Made by a program: the position numbers and the translations under genes | In this document: positions 57,204 to 57,240 of the stretch, one piece after another | Layout: each line of letters starts with the position of its first letter | How positions within the stretch are numbered: the first letter of the stretch is position 1 | The notes under the pieces: model-generated | Database searches by the model: none | What the model saw: only the letters and a program-made list of their open reading frames with translations | Told to the model about the DNA's origin: nothing | Assembly (NCBI GenBank): GCA_903928685.1 | Contig: CAIYRS010000012.1 | Location: 1-57,240, forward strand | Reading direction: 5' to 3' | DNA: 57,240 nucleotides | Source of the DNA: an uncultured Methylococcaceae bacterium | Lineage (GTDB): Bacteria > Pseudomonadota > Gammaproteobacteria > Methylococcales > Methylomonadaceae

Positions 57204-57240
57204 GCGGGCATCTTGCCCGCAACTAGCGGGCAAGATGCCC
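57204..57240. repeat. REP-like double hairpin at the window end
   Basis: GCGGGCATCTTGCCCGC (57204-57220) is itself a perfect hairpin with loop TCT. It is followed, after AACTA, by an inverted copy GCGGGCAAGATGCCC (57226-57240) cut off by the window edge. The pair forms a REPIN-like structure just upstream of ggt. Confidence 0.75.

Noticed and set aside
1-57240. CRISPR array, tRNA, rRNA, prophage or transposase genes
   Set aside because: No regularly spaced repeats, tRNA-like cloverleaf ends, rRNA segments or recombinase motifs were noticed on either strand; tRNA detection by eye is not complete.

Overview
The window looks like chromosomal core DNA of a gamma-proteobacterium, most likely a methanotroph of the order Methylococcales. 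This is inferred from gene content and order: an hslVU-DUF971-ubiE-ubiJ-ubiB block, proA-nadD-rsfS, pilMNOPQ-aroK-aroB, a PPi-dependent phosphofructokinase (typical of RuMP-cycle methanotrophs), a secreted di-heme peroxidase and many short palindromic repeats in the gaps. Species cannot be named from the sequence alone. No rRNA, tRNA, CRISPR array, prophage or transposase gene was seen.

Layout. 0.3-3 kb: MOSC protein, then rsfS, nadD and proA on the minus strand. 3.2-7.1 kb: an unknown membrane protein and the proton-translocating transhydrogenase pntA-pntB. 7.1-10.2 kb: amtB and a divergent, internally duplicated unknown gene. The 365-bp gap between them holds two good sigma-54 promoters facing outwards and an NtrC-type dyad midway. 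10.3-15 kb: rapA and a two-gene ABC exporter. 15.2-18 kb: ppx and a membrane-anchored unknown protein. 18.2-22.8 kb: di-heme cytochrome c peroxidase, glnD and map. 23.3-28.6 kb: HslVU protease and ubiquinone biosynthesis genes. 28.7-38.1 kb: a long minus-strand series, read pilM-pilN-pilO-pilP-pilQ, terminator, aroK-aroB, a DamX-like ATPase without a SPOR domain, hemE and a DUF411 gene. 38.5-44.5 kb: nadE, rpiA, trmL, glgP and a flavin reductase. 44.6-50.2 kb: uppP, acylphosphatase, rlmKL, an FKBP isomerase, a lytic transglycosylase-like lipoprotein and a tandem PilZ protein. 50.2-57.2 kb: pfp, a small secreted unknown, a GH17 glucanase, a D,D-carboxypeptidase, a Sfp-type phosphopantetheinyl transferase and a gamma-glutamyltransferase.

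The genes serve central metabolism (NAD, proline, shikimate, heme, ubiquinone, glycogen, PPi-glycolysis), envelope building and type IV pili. Nitrogen control is represented by amtB and glnD. The most interesting lead is the divergent amtB / unknown-gene control region, which predicts that an uncharacterised two-fold-repeat protein belongs to the nitrogen-limitation regulon. The second theme is the rich set of palindromic intergenic repeats, one of which is flanked by a perfect 10-bp direct repeat.
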